Shown: positions 29,047 through 38,695, numbered from the stretch's first letter. The stretch is 64,000 nt of DNA from Formicincola oecophyllae (GCF_006542395.2 NZ_CP038231.1:744001-808000); one strand, 5' to 3'. The notes: generated from the sequence alone by a model not told the origin. Numbers and translations are program-made.

Positions 29047-29272
29047 GTTTTATGTTTTCAACCATTCGTTAGTCACAGTGCGGCCACAAGGCCACAGGAC
29101 CTGGGCTGCGCCTGCCTAGCTTCCCAAGCATTGGGGCACGGTTCACATTGGTGTGGCACACCTAAAATGGTTCTGGCTCTTTAACAGCTGGCCCTGTGGC
29201 GCCCCTATCGTTTCTGCGCCCTGTCGCGCTTTGCCACCGAACCTTGCCCACCTTAACTTCCCTGGATGTTTC

Positions 29273-30442
29273 ATGATGCGCCGCCTCCACCGTTGGCTGG
29301 GTTACGGGTCAGCCCTGTTCATGCTCCTGGTTGTGTGGAGCGGCGTCTTGGCCCTGTTGGCCCCAGAGATAACCTGGTGGCTCACCCCCCAGGCAAGCGC
29401 AGCACATTCCGCAACAACAGCTGGCCTCAATAGCATGGGGGCGTTGCTTACAACCCAGGCCAGGCAAGGCGCGACAGAAAACGGCGCCATTTGGTTCCTG
29501 CGCTTCCCCGTGGGACCTGACCCCACATTCCGCCTTTGGCATTTTGATGGTTGGCAGTTCCAAGGGCCTGCACTTGATGGTGCTACGGGTAGCCCCCTGC
29601 CGCCATCAAGCACAGCAGATCTTCCAGCGCTCAATGGCAGCTTATTCAGCACATTTCATGAAACCCTCTTGTTGGGCTGGGCTGGCAAGGTTGTGGTTTG
29701 CTTGGCAGGTATCAGTTTGTTGACCTGCCTTCTCACAGGCCTGTGGATGGAACGATCGCGCCTAGGCAAGGAAGTGAAGCGTTTTTTCAAACGCCTGCGC
29801 GCCATCGCAACCCAACGTCCCTGGCCCTTGACCAGGGGTGGCTGGTTCGACCTTCACACAGGTGGGGGGGCTTTCCAGGCCGCAACCGTGTTCATCCTGG
29901 CTTTTGGGGGGACATGGCTGGCCGTTTTGGCGCTTGCGCCACTGTTCCCAAGGCAACCACCCCCCCCTGCCACCCACGTGGTGGCACGCCAAGTGGGGGA
30001 GGCCCAGCCCCTTAGCGCTATAGTAGTGCAAAGCAAGGCTTTGTGGGGCAAGCACGGTGCTGGCTTCGCCATGCTTGTCCCGATGGAAGGCGCGCCTGGT
30101 GGCGAACTACGCCTTTACCATGCAGACCAAGCCGCTTTTTGTCCTGACCGTGCTTATATTGATGACCACCTGCGCCTGCATGCAGGCCACAGCTGCAGCC
30201 AACCCAGCCTCCTGGTGCGGGCCATCCATGAATTGCGCTGGGCGGGGCCTTGGCTGCGTGCCTTGGCCACACTGGCTGGGCTGGGCGTTTATGGTGCTGT
30301 GTTGAGCGGGCTGATGCTCCATGCCAGCCGCAGCAAGGCAACAGCCACAGCATGGGGTCGTGTCTTGCTGGCCTTGGCATGGGGGCTGCCCCCCTTCACT
30401 TTGGTGGCCTTGGGACTTTGGGGCGTTGCCCTGCGCCTGTGA
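29273..30442 (+). CDS. PepSY-associated transmembrane protein (iron-uptake linked)
   Basis: A 389-residue inner-membrane protein of the PepSY_TM family. It opens with RRLHRWLGYGSALFMLLVVWSG, the hallmark His plus first membrane helix. A periplasmic domain, a helix around GKVVVCLAGISLLTCLLTGLW, then the conserved DLHTGGG with another helix and a last pair near the C-terminus follow. Such proteins are often encoded beside siderophore receptors and are thought to help reduce or move iron across the inner membrane. ATG 29273 was chosen because it opens the conserved region; an upstream frame to 29153 has no family features. Confidence 0.82.
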   Translation: MMRRLHRWLGYGSALFMLLVVWSGVLALLAPEITWWLTPQASAAHSATTAGLNSMGALLTTQARQGATENGAIWFLRFPVGPDPTFRLWHFDGWQFQGPALDGATGSPLPPSSTADLPALNGSLFSTFHETLLLGWAGKVVVCLAGISLLTCLLTGLWMERSRLGKEVKRFFKRLRAIATQRPWPLTRGGWFDLHTGGGAFQAATVFILAFGGTWLAVLALAPLFPRQPPPPATHVVARQVGEAQPLSAIVVQSKALWGKHGAGFAMLVPMEGAPGGELRLYHADQAAFCPDRAYIDDHLRLHAGHSCSQPSLLVRAIHELRWAGPWLRALATLAGLGVYGAVLSGLMLHASRSKATATAWGRVLLALAWGLPPFTLVALGLWGVALRL

Positions 30443-30463
30443 ACAGGGCTGGTGGGGCGCGTT

Positions 30464-31081
30464 TCAGCCTGCGCGCATCAAGGCCATGACCTCAGCCCGG
30501 GCGGCAGCGTCATCTGCCCATTGCCCCATGGCGCGGGACGTCACGGTTTCAGCGCCAGGCGCCTTCACACCACGCACCGTCATGCACATATGTTCCGCCC
30601 GCATGACCACCAAAACGGCCTTGGGATGCAAAACACGCCAAATGGCTTCCGCCACCTGGTCTGTCAAGCGTTCCTGCAGTTGGGGGCGGCGCGCGTAACC
30701 CTCCACCACACGCGCTAGCTTTGAAAGGCCCGTCAAGCGGCCACCATCTGGCAGGTAGGCCACATCAGCCTTCCCCACCACAGGCAGCAAATGATGTTCG
30801 CACGTGGAGCGGAAAGGGATGTCGCGTACAATCACCAACCCGCTGTGACCATCTGAGGAGAACTGCTTCTCCAAATGGCGCGCGGGGTCCTCATACAGGC
30901 CACTGAACACATCCAGGAACATGCGGGCCGCGCGCTGGGGCGTTTCCAGAAGCCCTTCACGCCCAGGGTCCTCGCCCAAGGCCTCCAAAATGCCGCGCAC
31001 ATGGCCTGCTATGCGTTCCTCAGCGTTGTCTGGCAGGTTCAAGAACCCCTCCTTCCCAGTGTTCGCATTCGCAATGGTCAT
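30464..31081 (-). CDS. folE: GTP cyclohydrolase I
   Basis: Converts GTP to 7,8-dihydroneopterin triphosphate, the first step of folate and of queuosine precursor synthesis. The 205-residue protein has the zinc ligands in [11 protein letters not shown] and EHMCMTVRG, and [12 protein letters not shown] near the active site. ATG 31081 has an AAGGAA site upstream. A GTG at 31099 would give a 4-nt overlap with folBK and is the alternative. It is last in the dsbA-like-folP-folBK-folE operon. Confidence 0.95.
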   Translation of the reverse strand: MTIANANTGKEGFLNLPDNAEERIAGHVRGILEALGEDPGREGLLETPQRAARMFLDVFSGLYEDPARHLEKQFSSDGHSGLVIVRDIPFRSTCEHHLLPVVGKADVAYLPDGGRLTGLSKLARVVEGYARRPQLQERLTDQVAEAIWRVLHPKAVLVVMRAEHMCMTVRGVKAPGAETVTSRAMGQWADDAAARAEVMALMRAG

Positions 31082-31095
31082 GCGTTCCGCTTCCT

Positions 31096-31962
31096 TCACG
31101 TTGTCACGGGCTCCAAAAGGGTCACGTCACCAGGGGTGCGTGGCAGCGCTTGCACATGCTGGGCTACCGTCTTGCCAGCGATTTCCAGCTCTGGCGCCAC
31201 TTCAGCTAAGGGCACCAACACAAACGCCCGCTCATGGAAGCGCGGGTGAGGCAGGGTCAGCACTGCATCACGATGTGTTGTCTGGCCATAGAACAGCAGG
31301 TCCACATCCAGCACCCGCTCCCCCCAGCGGCGCCCAGGCACACGCCCCCCCTCACGTTCCAAAGCCTTGCACAGGCGCAGAAGGTCATGGGGGGGCAATG
31401 TAGTGCGCCCCAACGCCACAGCATTCACAAAGGGCGGCTGGTCCACCACCCCCCATGGCGCTGACTGGTACAGGCTGGAGGCCTTGTCAACCACAACGCC
31501 ATCTTCCAGCCCCAACCGTTCCAAAGCCACGCGCAGGGTGTCAGCAGGGTTGGCCAGATTGGCCCCAAGCCCAAAGCCCACAGGCACCTCACGGCTGCGG
31601 GCCAGTGTCACGCCCACATTTTCAAACGCCATGGCCACAGGGGCGCCTGGCTTATCAACGCGCACAACAATGCGCCGCACCAGGGGGCAGCGCGCCAAAA
31701 CCCGCTCCCCGATGCGCGCGGCCAGTGTCTCCACCAAGGCCAGGTGGGGGCCTTCAGTGACCTCACGGGCGATGTCACACAACTGGCCATAGCAAACCGC
31801 GTAGTTGTAATCATCCCCCGTAACGGCGGCCGTCACGTCCACCTCCGCCTGCAGGGAAACCACGAAGCGCTGCCCAAGGCGGTTCTCCGCTTCCATGACG
31901 CCATGGCGCCCGTAAAGCTGCAAATTGTCCACATGGATGGTGGCTGGTGGCTGCACAATCAT
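31096..31962 (-). CDS. folBK: Bifunctional dihydroneopterin aldolase / HPPK
   Basis: This is a fusion of two consecutive folate enzymes in 288 residues. Residues 1-120 or so are FolB ([18 protein letters not shown], then [14 protein letters not shown]). Residues 125-285 are FolK, 6-hydroxymethyl-dihydropterin pyrophosphokinase, with [14 protein letters not shown], the substrate region [10 protein letters not shown] and the metal-binding block [14 protein letters not shown]. The ATG at 31962 overlaps the folP stop (ATGA). FolB-FolK fusions are known in several bacterial lineages. Confidence 0.93.
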   Translation of the reverse strand: MIVQPPATIHVDNLQLYGRHGVMEAENRLGQRFVVSLQAEVDVTAAVTGDDYNYAVCYGQLCDIAREVTEGPHLALVETLAARIGERVLARCPLVRRIVVRVDKPGAPVAMAFENVGVTLARSREVPVGFGLGANLANPADTLRVALERLGLEDGVVVDKASSLYQSAPWGVVDQPPFVNAVALGRTTLPPHDLLRLCKALEREGGRVPGRRWGERVLDVDLLFYGQTTHRDAVLTLPHPRFHERAFVLVPLAEVAPELEIAGKTVAQHVQALPRTPGDVTLLEPVTT

Positions 31963-32801
31963 GGCGACCTTCCCCCCTGGGCATTGCTGAGCGCACCCCA
32001 CACCGCCAAGGCGTCGCGGTGGGGTGCCACATCGTGAACACGCACCATGGCACAGCCAGCGCCACAACGGCTCACGGCCGCCAAAGCAGCGCTGATAGAG
32101 GCAGCCACGCGCCCTTCCACCCCCTGACCTGTAATGTGGCCCAAAACGCTTTTACGCGACACGCCAAGCAGCAAAGGCAGCCCCAGGCGCGCTACCAAAC
32201 CGTCCAAGCTGGCCAGCGCCTTAATGTTCTGGGACTGGTCTTTGCCAAAGCCTATGCCAGGGTCAACCATGATGCGCCCCATCTTCATGCCGGCCTGCAG
32301 GGCCTTCTCCAGCGCGCTATCAAGAAGGCCATCTTCCCAAAAGGACGTTCCGCCAAGGGCACCAGGGCCTGTGTGCGTCAAAACAAGCCATGCACCGTGC
32401 TCAGCAGCCAAACTGGCCAAGCGCACATCCTGCAGGCCGCTAACGTCATTCACCATGCACGCCCCAGCCACAAGGGCCTGACGGGCCACCGCCGCCTTAG
32501 TGGTGTCCACCGAAAAAGGGATCCCTTCCCTTGCCAGCAGGGAAAGCACATCAGCCATCCTGGACCATTCCTCCCCTGCGGGGATGGGTTTGTGGCCTGG
32601 GCGTGTCGATTCAGCGCCAACATCGACCAGCGCCGCCCCCTGCGCCATCATGGAGCGCGCATGGGCCACGGCATCGTCACATTGCTGGAAACGCCCACCA
32701 TCTGAAAATGAATCAGGGGTGAGGTTGAGTATGCCCATCAAAGCAGGCAACCTAGCATCCCCCGCGCCAACCCAGGGCGTTTGTGGCTTGCCCACGCTCA
32801 A
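31959..32801 (-). CDS. folP: Dihydropteroate synthase
   Basis: Joins the pterin pyrophosphate to p-aminobenzoate; it is the sulfonamide target. The 280-residue TIM barrel has MGILNLTPDSFSDGG, DVGAESTRPG, VNDVSG, DPGIGFGK and LLLGVSRKS. The start is TTG at 32801, overlapping the preceding stop as TTGA and preceded by GAGG at 7 nt. It follows the dsbA-like gene and is followed by folBK with another 4-nt overlap. Confidence 0.94.
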   Translation of the reverse strand: MSVGKPQTPWVGAGDARLPALMGILNLTPDSFSDGGRFQQCDDAVAHARSMMAQGAALVDVGAESTRPGHKPIPAGEEWSRMADVLSLLAREGIPFSVDTTKAAVARQALVAGACMVNDVSGLQDVRLASLAAEHGAWLVLTHTGPGALGGTSFWEDGLLDSALEKALQAGMKMGRIMVDPGIGFGKDQSQNIKALASLDGLVARLGLPLLLGVSRKSVLGHITGQGVEGRVAASISAALAAVSRCGAGCAMVRVHDVAPHRDALAVWGALSNAQGGRSP

Positions 32802-33658
32802 TCGTCATCCTCATGGGCGGCCTGGCTGGCCAAGGCACTCAGCCGGTCAGCATCAACCGCGCCAGGCACCAGTTGGCTGCGCCCAATGACGAATGTGGGG
32901 GTGCCATCAATGCCCAGAAGCTGGGCGGCCTCCAAATTGCTTGTGATGAGCTTCGTCACCTCATGGCCCTGCATGTCCGTGTGGAAACGGCCCATGTCCA
33001 ACCCTAGGCTTTGGGCCATGGCGTCCAGCTGCGCCTGGTTTGGGGTGGTGGAGCTCATGACCACGCGATCGCGCATGGGCGCGTACCGCCCTTGCAGGCC
33101 AGCGGCGTAAATGGCGCGCGCGCCTTGCAGGCTGCCTGCACCCAGAATGGGGATGATGCGTTCCATGTAACGCACATGGGGATGGCTTTTCAGCCAGCTT
33201 TGCACCACGGGGGTTTCGCGGCGGCAGAACCCGCAACGCGGGTCAATGAACGCCACAATGACTGGGCGCCCCGCATGGGGGCCTTGGCTGGCCCATTCAG
33301 GCGCCTGGGCGATTTTATGCCAATTGGCCTTCAACGCTTTGCGCACGCGCTGGGCTTCGTCCTGCGCCACGGCTGCCCGCATGGAGGAGAAAGCATCCGT
33401 CAGGATGGAAGGGTCCTGTTTAAGCGCCTGGCGCACAATAGCCACAATGGCGCTGCGCTGCGCTGGGGTGAAGACCTTGTCAGCGGCTTGAAGGGCAGCG
33501 GCGCCATCATCGCCAGCAGCCAAGGCTGCTGGGGCGGGGGACCACAGGCTGAACCACAGTAGCGGCAGCATGGCGCCCGCCAGGAATTTCCAGCTTTTTC
33601 TGGGCGCGTGGGCAGAGGCCTGTCCCAGGAGATACAAAGGATTGAAGTGCTTGGTCAT
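32798..33658 (-). CDS. DsbA-like periplasmic thiol-disulfide protein
   Basis: A 286-residue exported thioredoxin-fold protein. Residues about 22-48 form a signal or anchor segment (LAGAMLPLLWFSLWSPAPAALA). A helical N-terminal domain resembling the Com1/ScsC type follows. The redox centre is FIDPRCGFCRRE (CxxC with Gly-Phe) and the cis-Pro loop is GIDGTPTFVIG. It likely oxidises or isomerises disulfides in the periplasm. It is the promoter-proximal gene of a folate operon, an unusual pairing. Confidence 0.88.
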   Translation of the reverse strand: MTKHFNPLYLLGQASAHAPRKSWKFLAGAMLPLLWFSLWSPAPAALAAGDDGAAALQAADKVFTPAQRSAIVAIVRQALKQDPSILTDAFSSMRAAVAQDEAQRVRKALKANWHKIAQAPEWASQGPHAGRPVIVAFIDPRCGFCRRETPVVQSWLKSHPHVRYMERIIPILGAGSLQGARAIYAAGLQGRYAPMRDRVVMSSTTPNQAQLDAMAQSLGLDMGRFHTDMQGHEVTKLITSNLEAAQLLGIDGTPTFVIGRSQLVPGAVDADRLSALASQAAHEDDD

Positions 33659-33855
33659 GGGGGGAGATTAAGTCAGTGCGCCAGAAGGGGCCAGCCTCTA
33701 TTTCCTGCTAGGCTTCCTGCATGGCCCCAAGCAGAGCCCCCACTGGTCATGGGGACATGGCCTTCATGAAGGGCGACTTGGGCTGCGGGCTTCAGCCAGC
33801 GCCCAAAGCAGGCTAGACAGGACGAAACAGAACAGCCAGGCCGGAAACACGCATC

Positions 33856-35379
33856 ATGGTATTCACCAAAGCAGTCATGGGGCGCCTTCAGGCGCGCGCA
33901 GCTCAGTTTGCAGGGCGGGGCGCGCTCATAGGCGCTGCCTTGGCTGCTGTGGCTGGGTGTTCGGCCATCCAATCGGCCCGCTACCATTTGTTTGGCCCAA
34001 CAGGGCCCAACAGCGGCACTGTGGCTGGCGCTGGTGGTGGCAGCGTGGTGGCTGATGAACCCCAGGCGGCCCTTGTTGGGCGCGATGTGCTGGCGCGTGG
34101 CGGCAATGCCGCTGACGCCGCCGCCGCCACAGGGCTTGCCCTTGGCGTCACCCTTCCCTCACGGGCTTCCTATGGTGGCGGTGGCGTGTGCCTGGTCGCG
34201 CGACCTGGGCAGCTGGGACAGACGGTGACGTTCACGGGGTTGGAAAACCCTATGGCAGCACCTTTTCAAGGCCATGGGGAACGCCCCGCCATGACCCCGA
34301 TGACCATAAGGGGGCTTTACCTGCTGCAGAACAACTTTGGCACGGTTGATTTCAACGACTTGCTGGCCCCGGCCATTCAGCTTGCCACCCATGGAACCAC
34401 CATGAGCCAGGCTTTGTCTGATGACCTGCAGCGGGTAGCGCTCTCTTTCCTGGCTGATGAGCAGGCGCGTTCCGTCTTCACCAAACATGGCAATGTAGTG
34501 CTGACGGTGGGTGACGAACTGTTGCAGCCACGGTTGGGGGCGTTCCTTTCACGCTTAGCGCTGACAGGGGTGGGAGACCTCTACAACGGCGCCTTGTCTG
34601 AAGTTTACGTCAACCAGGCCAACAACGCTGGCGCAGGCCTGACGCGTGACGATATGCGCCACGCCTTAGCCCATACCGAAGGCGCCTTGGAAGCGGGGGT
34701 GGGCAATGCCCATGTGTCCTTCAGCGGCACGCCCAACTATGGCGGCCTTGCTGCAGCGATGAGCTTTATGCGCCATGTGCCGGCCCAAAGCGCAGCTGCC
34801 GCTTGGGCCCAATCCCGCCAGCATGGCCTGCCAGCCGCCCAGGCCTTCCTGACAGATGGCAGCGTGTCGCCCACATCCTTGCCAGCGCTGCCGGCCTCCA
34901 CCTCCTTTGTGGTCACGGACCGCAAAGGCATGGCTGTTTCCTGTGCCTTAAGTGAAAACAACCTGTTTGGCACAGGCCGCATGGCTGGCAGCACTGGCGT
35001 GGTCCTGGGCGCCAGCCCACGCCTTTACCCCATGCCGCTGCTTGCAAGCGCCATTATCCATGACCGCCAAGGACGCCTCATGGGTGCCTTGGCGGCCTCT
35101 GGGCAGAATGACGCAGCCCAAGCTGTGGCTGACGCAGCCAGCCGCATGGCTGCTGGGCAGATGCCAGACATGGTGTTCCAAAAAGGTGGGGCGGCGCGCC
35201 TTAATGCCATCACTTGCTCTCAGAACCCCCAAAATCTCTGCACAGGCCTGGCTGACCCCCGTGGCCATGGCCTGGCCAGCACAGCAGGCGCCCATGCCCA
35301 CCTGGACAGGCGCCATCCTGGCCTGGGTTCAGAGGACCAGCTCCTGGCGCACCCTGTGACGGAAACCGTTGCGCAGTAA
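33856..35379 (+). CDS. Gamma-glutamyltransferase-like lipoprotein with altered nucleophile
   Basis: A 507-residue protein with a lipobox-like signal (AALAAVAGC) and an Ntn-hydrolase GGT-type body: VVADEPQAALVGRDVLARGGNAADAAAATGLALGV, then LFGTGRMAGSTGVVL. At the self-cleavage site, GGT enzymes have Thr-Thr-His; here the aligned residues are Ser348-Thr349-Ser350 (PASTSFVVTD). Ser may still act as nucleophile, but the His is lost. The NNEMDDF-type lid block is also not recognisable. It may be a weak or repurposed GGT, possibly an inactive binding protein. The 197 nt before it are a divergent promoter region. Confidence 0.8.
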   Translation: MVFTKAVMGRLQARAAQFAGRGALIGAALAAVAGCSAIQSARYHLFGPTGPNSGTVAGAGGGSVVADEPQAALVGRDVLARGGNAADAAAATGLALGVTLPSRASYGGGGVCLVARPGQLGQTVTFTGLENPMAAPFQGHGERPAMTPMTIRGLYLLQNNFGTVDFNDLLAPAIQLATHGTTMSQALSDDLQRVALSFLADEQARSVFTKHGNVVLTVGDELLQPRLGAFLSRLALTGVGDLYNGALSEVYVNQANNAGAGLTRDDMRHALAHTEGALEAGVGNAHVSFSGTPNYGGLAAAMSFMRHVPAQSAAAAWAQSRQHGLPAAQAFLTDGSVSPTSLPALPASTSFVVTDRKGMAVSCALSENNLFGTGRMAGSTGVVLGASPRLYPMPLLASAIIHDRQGRLMGALAASGQNDAAQAVADAASRMAAGQMPDMVFQKGGAARLNAITCSQNPQNLCTGLADPRGHGLASTAGAHAHLDRRHPGLGSEDQLLAHPVTETVAQ

Positions 35380-35522
35380 TCTGCCAAAACCATGAAATTC
35401 TAGGCGCCCCAAGCTACCGGGCAAGCCCGTTGACGTGGGATGGGGCCCGCTTCCCCCAAGCGCCGTTTGCGTTGATACTGATGCGCAGAAATTCCCCAAA
35501 CGCTGTGGAGGCCGTGATTAAC

Positions 35523-36014
35523 ATGTCTTTGATTTGGGCTTGCCTGGTTTTTGTCTATGCAACCTTGGCGCTGCGGCTTGGACGCGTTCTCCTAACTTGG
35601 TGCCGTGAATCGGGCATCCGCCCCAGCAGCTTGATCGAAGGGGGACCTGCACGTGCACGCCAAGGCGCCTTCGTGTTTGCCGGCCTTGCGGCCTTCAGCT
35701 GTTTTGCAGCTTTCAGGGCCGTGTGGGACCTGTACCCCCACCACGTGGAACCCGGCATCCAGCCCCATGCTGCCCACTTGTTGCTGGCTGTGGGCTATGG
35801 GTTGCTGTGCGCGCAATTGCTGGCTGGTTTTGAGAAAACGCAACAGATGTTCCGCCTCCACCGTGGCGCCACAGCAGAGGAACGTTATGCTGCTGTTCTT
35901 GCCTTCAGGAACCACCTGAAAAAACACCCTGGCATAGCCCTGAACTACTACAGTTTTGTAGCTTTAGCGGTGGTGGTGTGCTATTTTACAGCTACTGGAA
36001 TTGGCCTTTTCTAA
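35523..36014 (+). CDS. Small multi-span membrane protein of unknown function
   Basis: About 163 residues with roughly four membrane helices: LIWACLVFVYATLAL, GAFVFAGLAAFSCFAAF, HLLLAVGYGLLCAQLLAG and YSFVALAVVVCYFTATGIGL. A cytoplasmic-looking charged stretch (FEKTQQMFRLHRG) separates the last two. The start is uncertain: ATG 35523 follows GGAGG at 11 nt, and ATG 35481 would add 14 residues. No family is recognised. The 268 nt after it, up to recA, hold no gene I can support. Confidence 0.6.
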   Translation: MSLIWACLVFVYATLALRLGRVLLTWCRESGIRPSSLIEGGPARARQGAFVFAGLAAFSCFAAFRAVWDLYPHHVEPGIQPHAAHLLLAVGYGLLCAQLLAGFEKTQQMFRLHRGATAEERYAAVLAFRNHLKKHPGIALNYYSFVALAVVVCYFTATGIGLF

Positions 36015-36282
36015 GCCTTCCACACAGCATTGCCAGCATGTCCGGGAAGGCCTGCAAAATGCCCCTTCCCCCCAGGCAACATGGTGTGGCCAAGGCGCCC
36101 TGAAGGGCCCGCCACGACTTCTCCTCTGCTTTCATTGGCACCTTCCTGGGAAGTGGCCCTGAAACATCCACAACATCTTGAACAAGGCTGAGCGCCCCTT
36201 TTTTGGGAAGGCGCGCCCCCTCCAACCTGCCCCGCCAGGTGGCCATGACTACCCCAGGGGCCATGCACAAAGGATCCAACAT

Positions 36283-37350
36283 TTGGCCATTGACAAAAAC
36301 ACTGACAAATCCCGTGCCCTTGAAGCTGCCTTAAGCCAAATCGACCGCGCTTTTGGTAAAGGCAGCGTGATGCGCCTGGGTGAACGTCCCAAGGAAACTA
36401 CTGACGTTATCTCCACTGGGTCGCTGGGGCTGGACATTGCCTTGGGCATTGGCGGCCTGCCACGCGGACGCATTGTTGAAATCTACGGCCCTGAAAGTTC
36501 CGGCAAAACCACCCTTGCCCTGCATGTGCTCGCTGAAGCGCAGAAAAAGGGTGGCACGGTCGCTTTCATTGATGCCGAACACGCCCTTGACCCCATCTAT
36601 GCCCGCAAGCTTGGGGTGGATGTGGACAGCCTCCTCATCAGCCAGCCAGATGGCGGTGAGCAAGCGCTTGAAATCGCCGACACCCTCGTACGGTCTGGCG
36701 CTGTGGATGTGCTGGTGGTTGATTCAGTGGCTGCCCTGGTGCCGCGTGCTGAGCTGGAAGGCGACATGGGCGACAGCCACGTAGGCCTGCACGCACGCTT
36801 GATGAGCCAAGCGCTGCGCAAGCTGACCGGCACTGTTTCACGTTCCAATACCATGGTGATCTTCCTTAACCAGATCCGCATGAAAATTGGCGTGATGTTC
36901 GGCAACCCTGAAACGACTACAGGCGGCAACGCCTTGAAGTTCTACGCCTCTGTGCGTTTGGACATACGCCGCATTGGGGCCATCAAGGACAAGGATGAGG
37001 TTGTGGGCAACCAAACCCGCATCAAGGTGGTCAAGAACAAGATGGCCCCTCCCTTCCGTCAGGTTGAATTTGACCTGATGTACGGCAAGGGCATCAGCAA
37101 GATGGGTGAGATCCTTGACCTTGGTGTCAAAGCAGGCGTTGTGGAAAAATCAGGTTCGTGGTTCTCCTATGACTCCACCCGGATTGGTCAGGGCCGTGAA
37201 AACGCCAAGAACTTCTTGGCAGAACATCCTGAAATCACCAATGTCATTGAAGCCAAGATCCGTGCTGACGCTGGCTTGGCTGATGCGCTGATGGTTGGTG
37301 AACGCGATGATGACGCCACTGCTGAAACCAATGAGGAACCTGAAGACTGA
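36283..37350 (+). CDS. recA: Recombinase A
   Basis: Central strand-exchange and SOS co-protease filament protein. From a TTG start at 36283, preceded by AAGGA at 8 nt, the protein has 355 residues beginning [20 protein letters not shown], which matches RecA N-termini. No ATG fits; the frame continues upstream without RecA-like sequence. Walker A is GPESSGKTT near residue 70, loop L1 is [18 protein letters not shown], and loop L2 is [15 protein letters not shown]. The acidic C-terminal tail is present. No perfect alphaproteobacterial LexA box (GAAC-N7-GAAC) was seen in the upstream gap. A strong terminator follows. Confidence 0.95.
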   Translation: MAIDKNTDKSRALEAALSQIDRAFGKGSVMRLGERPKETTDVISTGSLGLDIALGIGGLPRGRIVEIYGPESSGKTTLALHVLAEAQKKGGTVAFIDAEHALDPIYARKLGVDVDSLLISQPDGGEQALEIADTLVRSGAVDVLVVDSVAALVPRAELEGDMGDSHVGLHARLMSQALRKLTGTVSRSNTMVIFLNQIRMKIGVMFGNPETTTGGNALKFYASVRLDIRRIGAIKDKDEVVGNQTRIKVVKNKMAPPFRQVEFDLMYGKGISKMGEILDLGVKAGVVEKSGSWFSYDSTRIGQGRENAKNFLAEHPEITNVIEAKIRADAGLADALMVGERDDDATAETNEEPED

Positions 37351-37408
37351 CAAGGCGCGCTAAGTGCGCAGCCCTGACAGCCTGTAAGCGCGCAAGGTTC
37401 TCTGAATA

Positions 37409-37443
37409 AAAGGCCTGGCCCCTGTGAAAGGGACCAGGCCTTT
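37409..37443 (+). terminator. Intrinsic terminator after recA
   Basis: AAAGGCCTGG (37409-37418) pairs with CCAGGCCTTT (37434-37443) around a short GC-rich apex. The stem is flanked by A and T residues on both strands, so it could serve recA and also the convergent ferritin-like gene ending at 37495. Confidence 0.85.
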
Positions 37444-37494
37444 GTTCAATTGCTCAACGGGACCTCAAAAGGCAGCCCCTTCAGGGGCGGCCCA

Positions 37495-38595
37495 TCAATG
37501 CTGGGCCAAGCGGTGGTCGCGCTGTTCATCGGCCACTTCCCTTTTGGCCGGGCCACGCAGCTTGCGCCACATTTTCACCGCGCCCACAGCGACCTTGGCG
37601 CAGAACGGCGCAAGCTGGGGCCGCAGCAAACGGCGGTCATAGCCAGCGAAGCGGCGCTCATTCTCCATCAAGCAAAGTTCCATCAGGTAAACGAAGTCAA
37701 TGGGCTTGTTAGTGACGGATTCAGCGCCCTTGACCGCGAAATTAAAGTCCTCTGTGTGCTCATTGCCGTCTTCATCAAAGGTCTTCATCAAGGTCAGGCG
37801 TTCATAGAACAGGTAACCCAGGACAGCGATGCAACGGGCCTCAAACTTGACGCGCTCCAGCAAGGGCAGGTGCTTGCGGTGGTATGCAATCCAGTTAGCG
37901 AACAGGATGATGTGGCGTGCCTCTTCCTGCATGACAGGCTCGAACGTTTCCACCAAAACTTCTGGGAAAAGCCCTGAATCAGCAGCCATTTTAAACAGGC
38001 CAAAGCCAAAGAAGCTGTCCCAGCACTCAGAGAAGCCCGTGACGAGGTAGGTCCATTCAGGGTCTTTGGGCATTTCGTAGGGGGGCTCAATCCCCAGCTT
38101 GATGCCATAATGGTCCACCAAGCGTGATAGGACCTCCTTGTGGCGGTTCTCCTCCCACGCATTGCGGGCAATGGCGTCACGCAATTCCTCATCAGCGAGC
38201 ATTTCAGCGTAGGCAGCCATGCGCAGGCGCGCGCGCCCTTCTGTATGAACGGCAATGTCCCAGATGGGCAGCGAGGTCAGACGCTTGCGGGCCGCTTCAT
38301 CAAGCGTTGGCCAGTCAATGACCGATGGCTTGTAAGGGTTGAAGGTCTCCCTGAACATGTCAGCCACAGCTTTTTTATGCTCGGGGGAACCGATCTCCAA
38401 ATGGCCTTGGTGGGGGCTCGTCCAATGGCGCGCCTGGAAGTCCACTTCTTCAAGCGTGCGTGATGACGGCGCGTCAGGCAGGTGTGAATAGAGCCGTTCC
38501 AGGCGCGCCTTGCTGGCGGCCTCATCACGATGGTCATAACCGGGCTGGGGGGGGACGGTGCTGCCGTCACTGGTCTTCAGCTTCGCCGCGCTCAT
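37495..38595 (-). CDS. Ferritin-like diiron domain protein
   Basis: A 366-residue, mostly helical soluble protein. Two ExxH-type motifs, EENRHKEVL and EEARHIIL, about 75 residues apart, with further Glu in the helices, form a diiron-site pattern of the ferritin-like superfamily. It probably acts as an oxidase or hydroxylase rather than an iron store, since it is twice ferritin length. The substrate is unknown. ATG 38595 follows an AGGAG site. Its neighbours are recA (convergent) and clpP (upstream), with no pathway hint. Confidence 0.7.
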   Translation of the reverse strand: MSAAKLKTSDGSTVPPQPGYDHRDEAASKARLERLYSHLPDAPSSRTLEEVDFQARHWTSPHQGHLEIGSPEHKKAVADMFRETFNPYKPSVIDWPTLDEAARKRLTSLPIWDIAVHTEGRARLRMAAYAEMLADEELRDAIARNAWEENRHKEVLSRLVDHYGIKLGIEPPYEMPKDPEWTYLVTGFSECWDSFFGFGLFKMAADSGLFPEVLVETFEPVMQEEARHIILFANWIAYHRKHLPLLERVKFEARCIAVLGYLFYERLTLMKTFDEDGNEHTEDFNFAVKGAESVTNKPIDFVYLMELCLMENERRFAGYDRRLLRPQLAPFCAKVAVGAVKMWRKLRGPAKREVADEQRDHRLAQH

Positions 38596-38695
38596 TCAGG
38601 CGCTCCTTCTCGTCTTCAGTCTGTGGAACTCAAACAAGGGGGCACGCGCCCTTGCCCTAGCCATGGCGGCAGGCAGCCCCATGGCCAACGCCAGG

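Noticed and set aside
29153-29272. Forty-residue N-terminal extension of the PepSY protein
   Set aside because: The conserved RRLHRWLGYG start of the family follows directly after ATG 29273-29278, and the upstream part has no signal or family features.
36015-36282. LexA/SOS box before recA
   Set aside because: I looked for GAAC-N7-GAAC and GTTC-N7-GTTC. A single GAAC near 36179 has no properly spaced partner.
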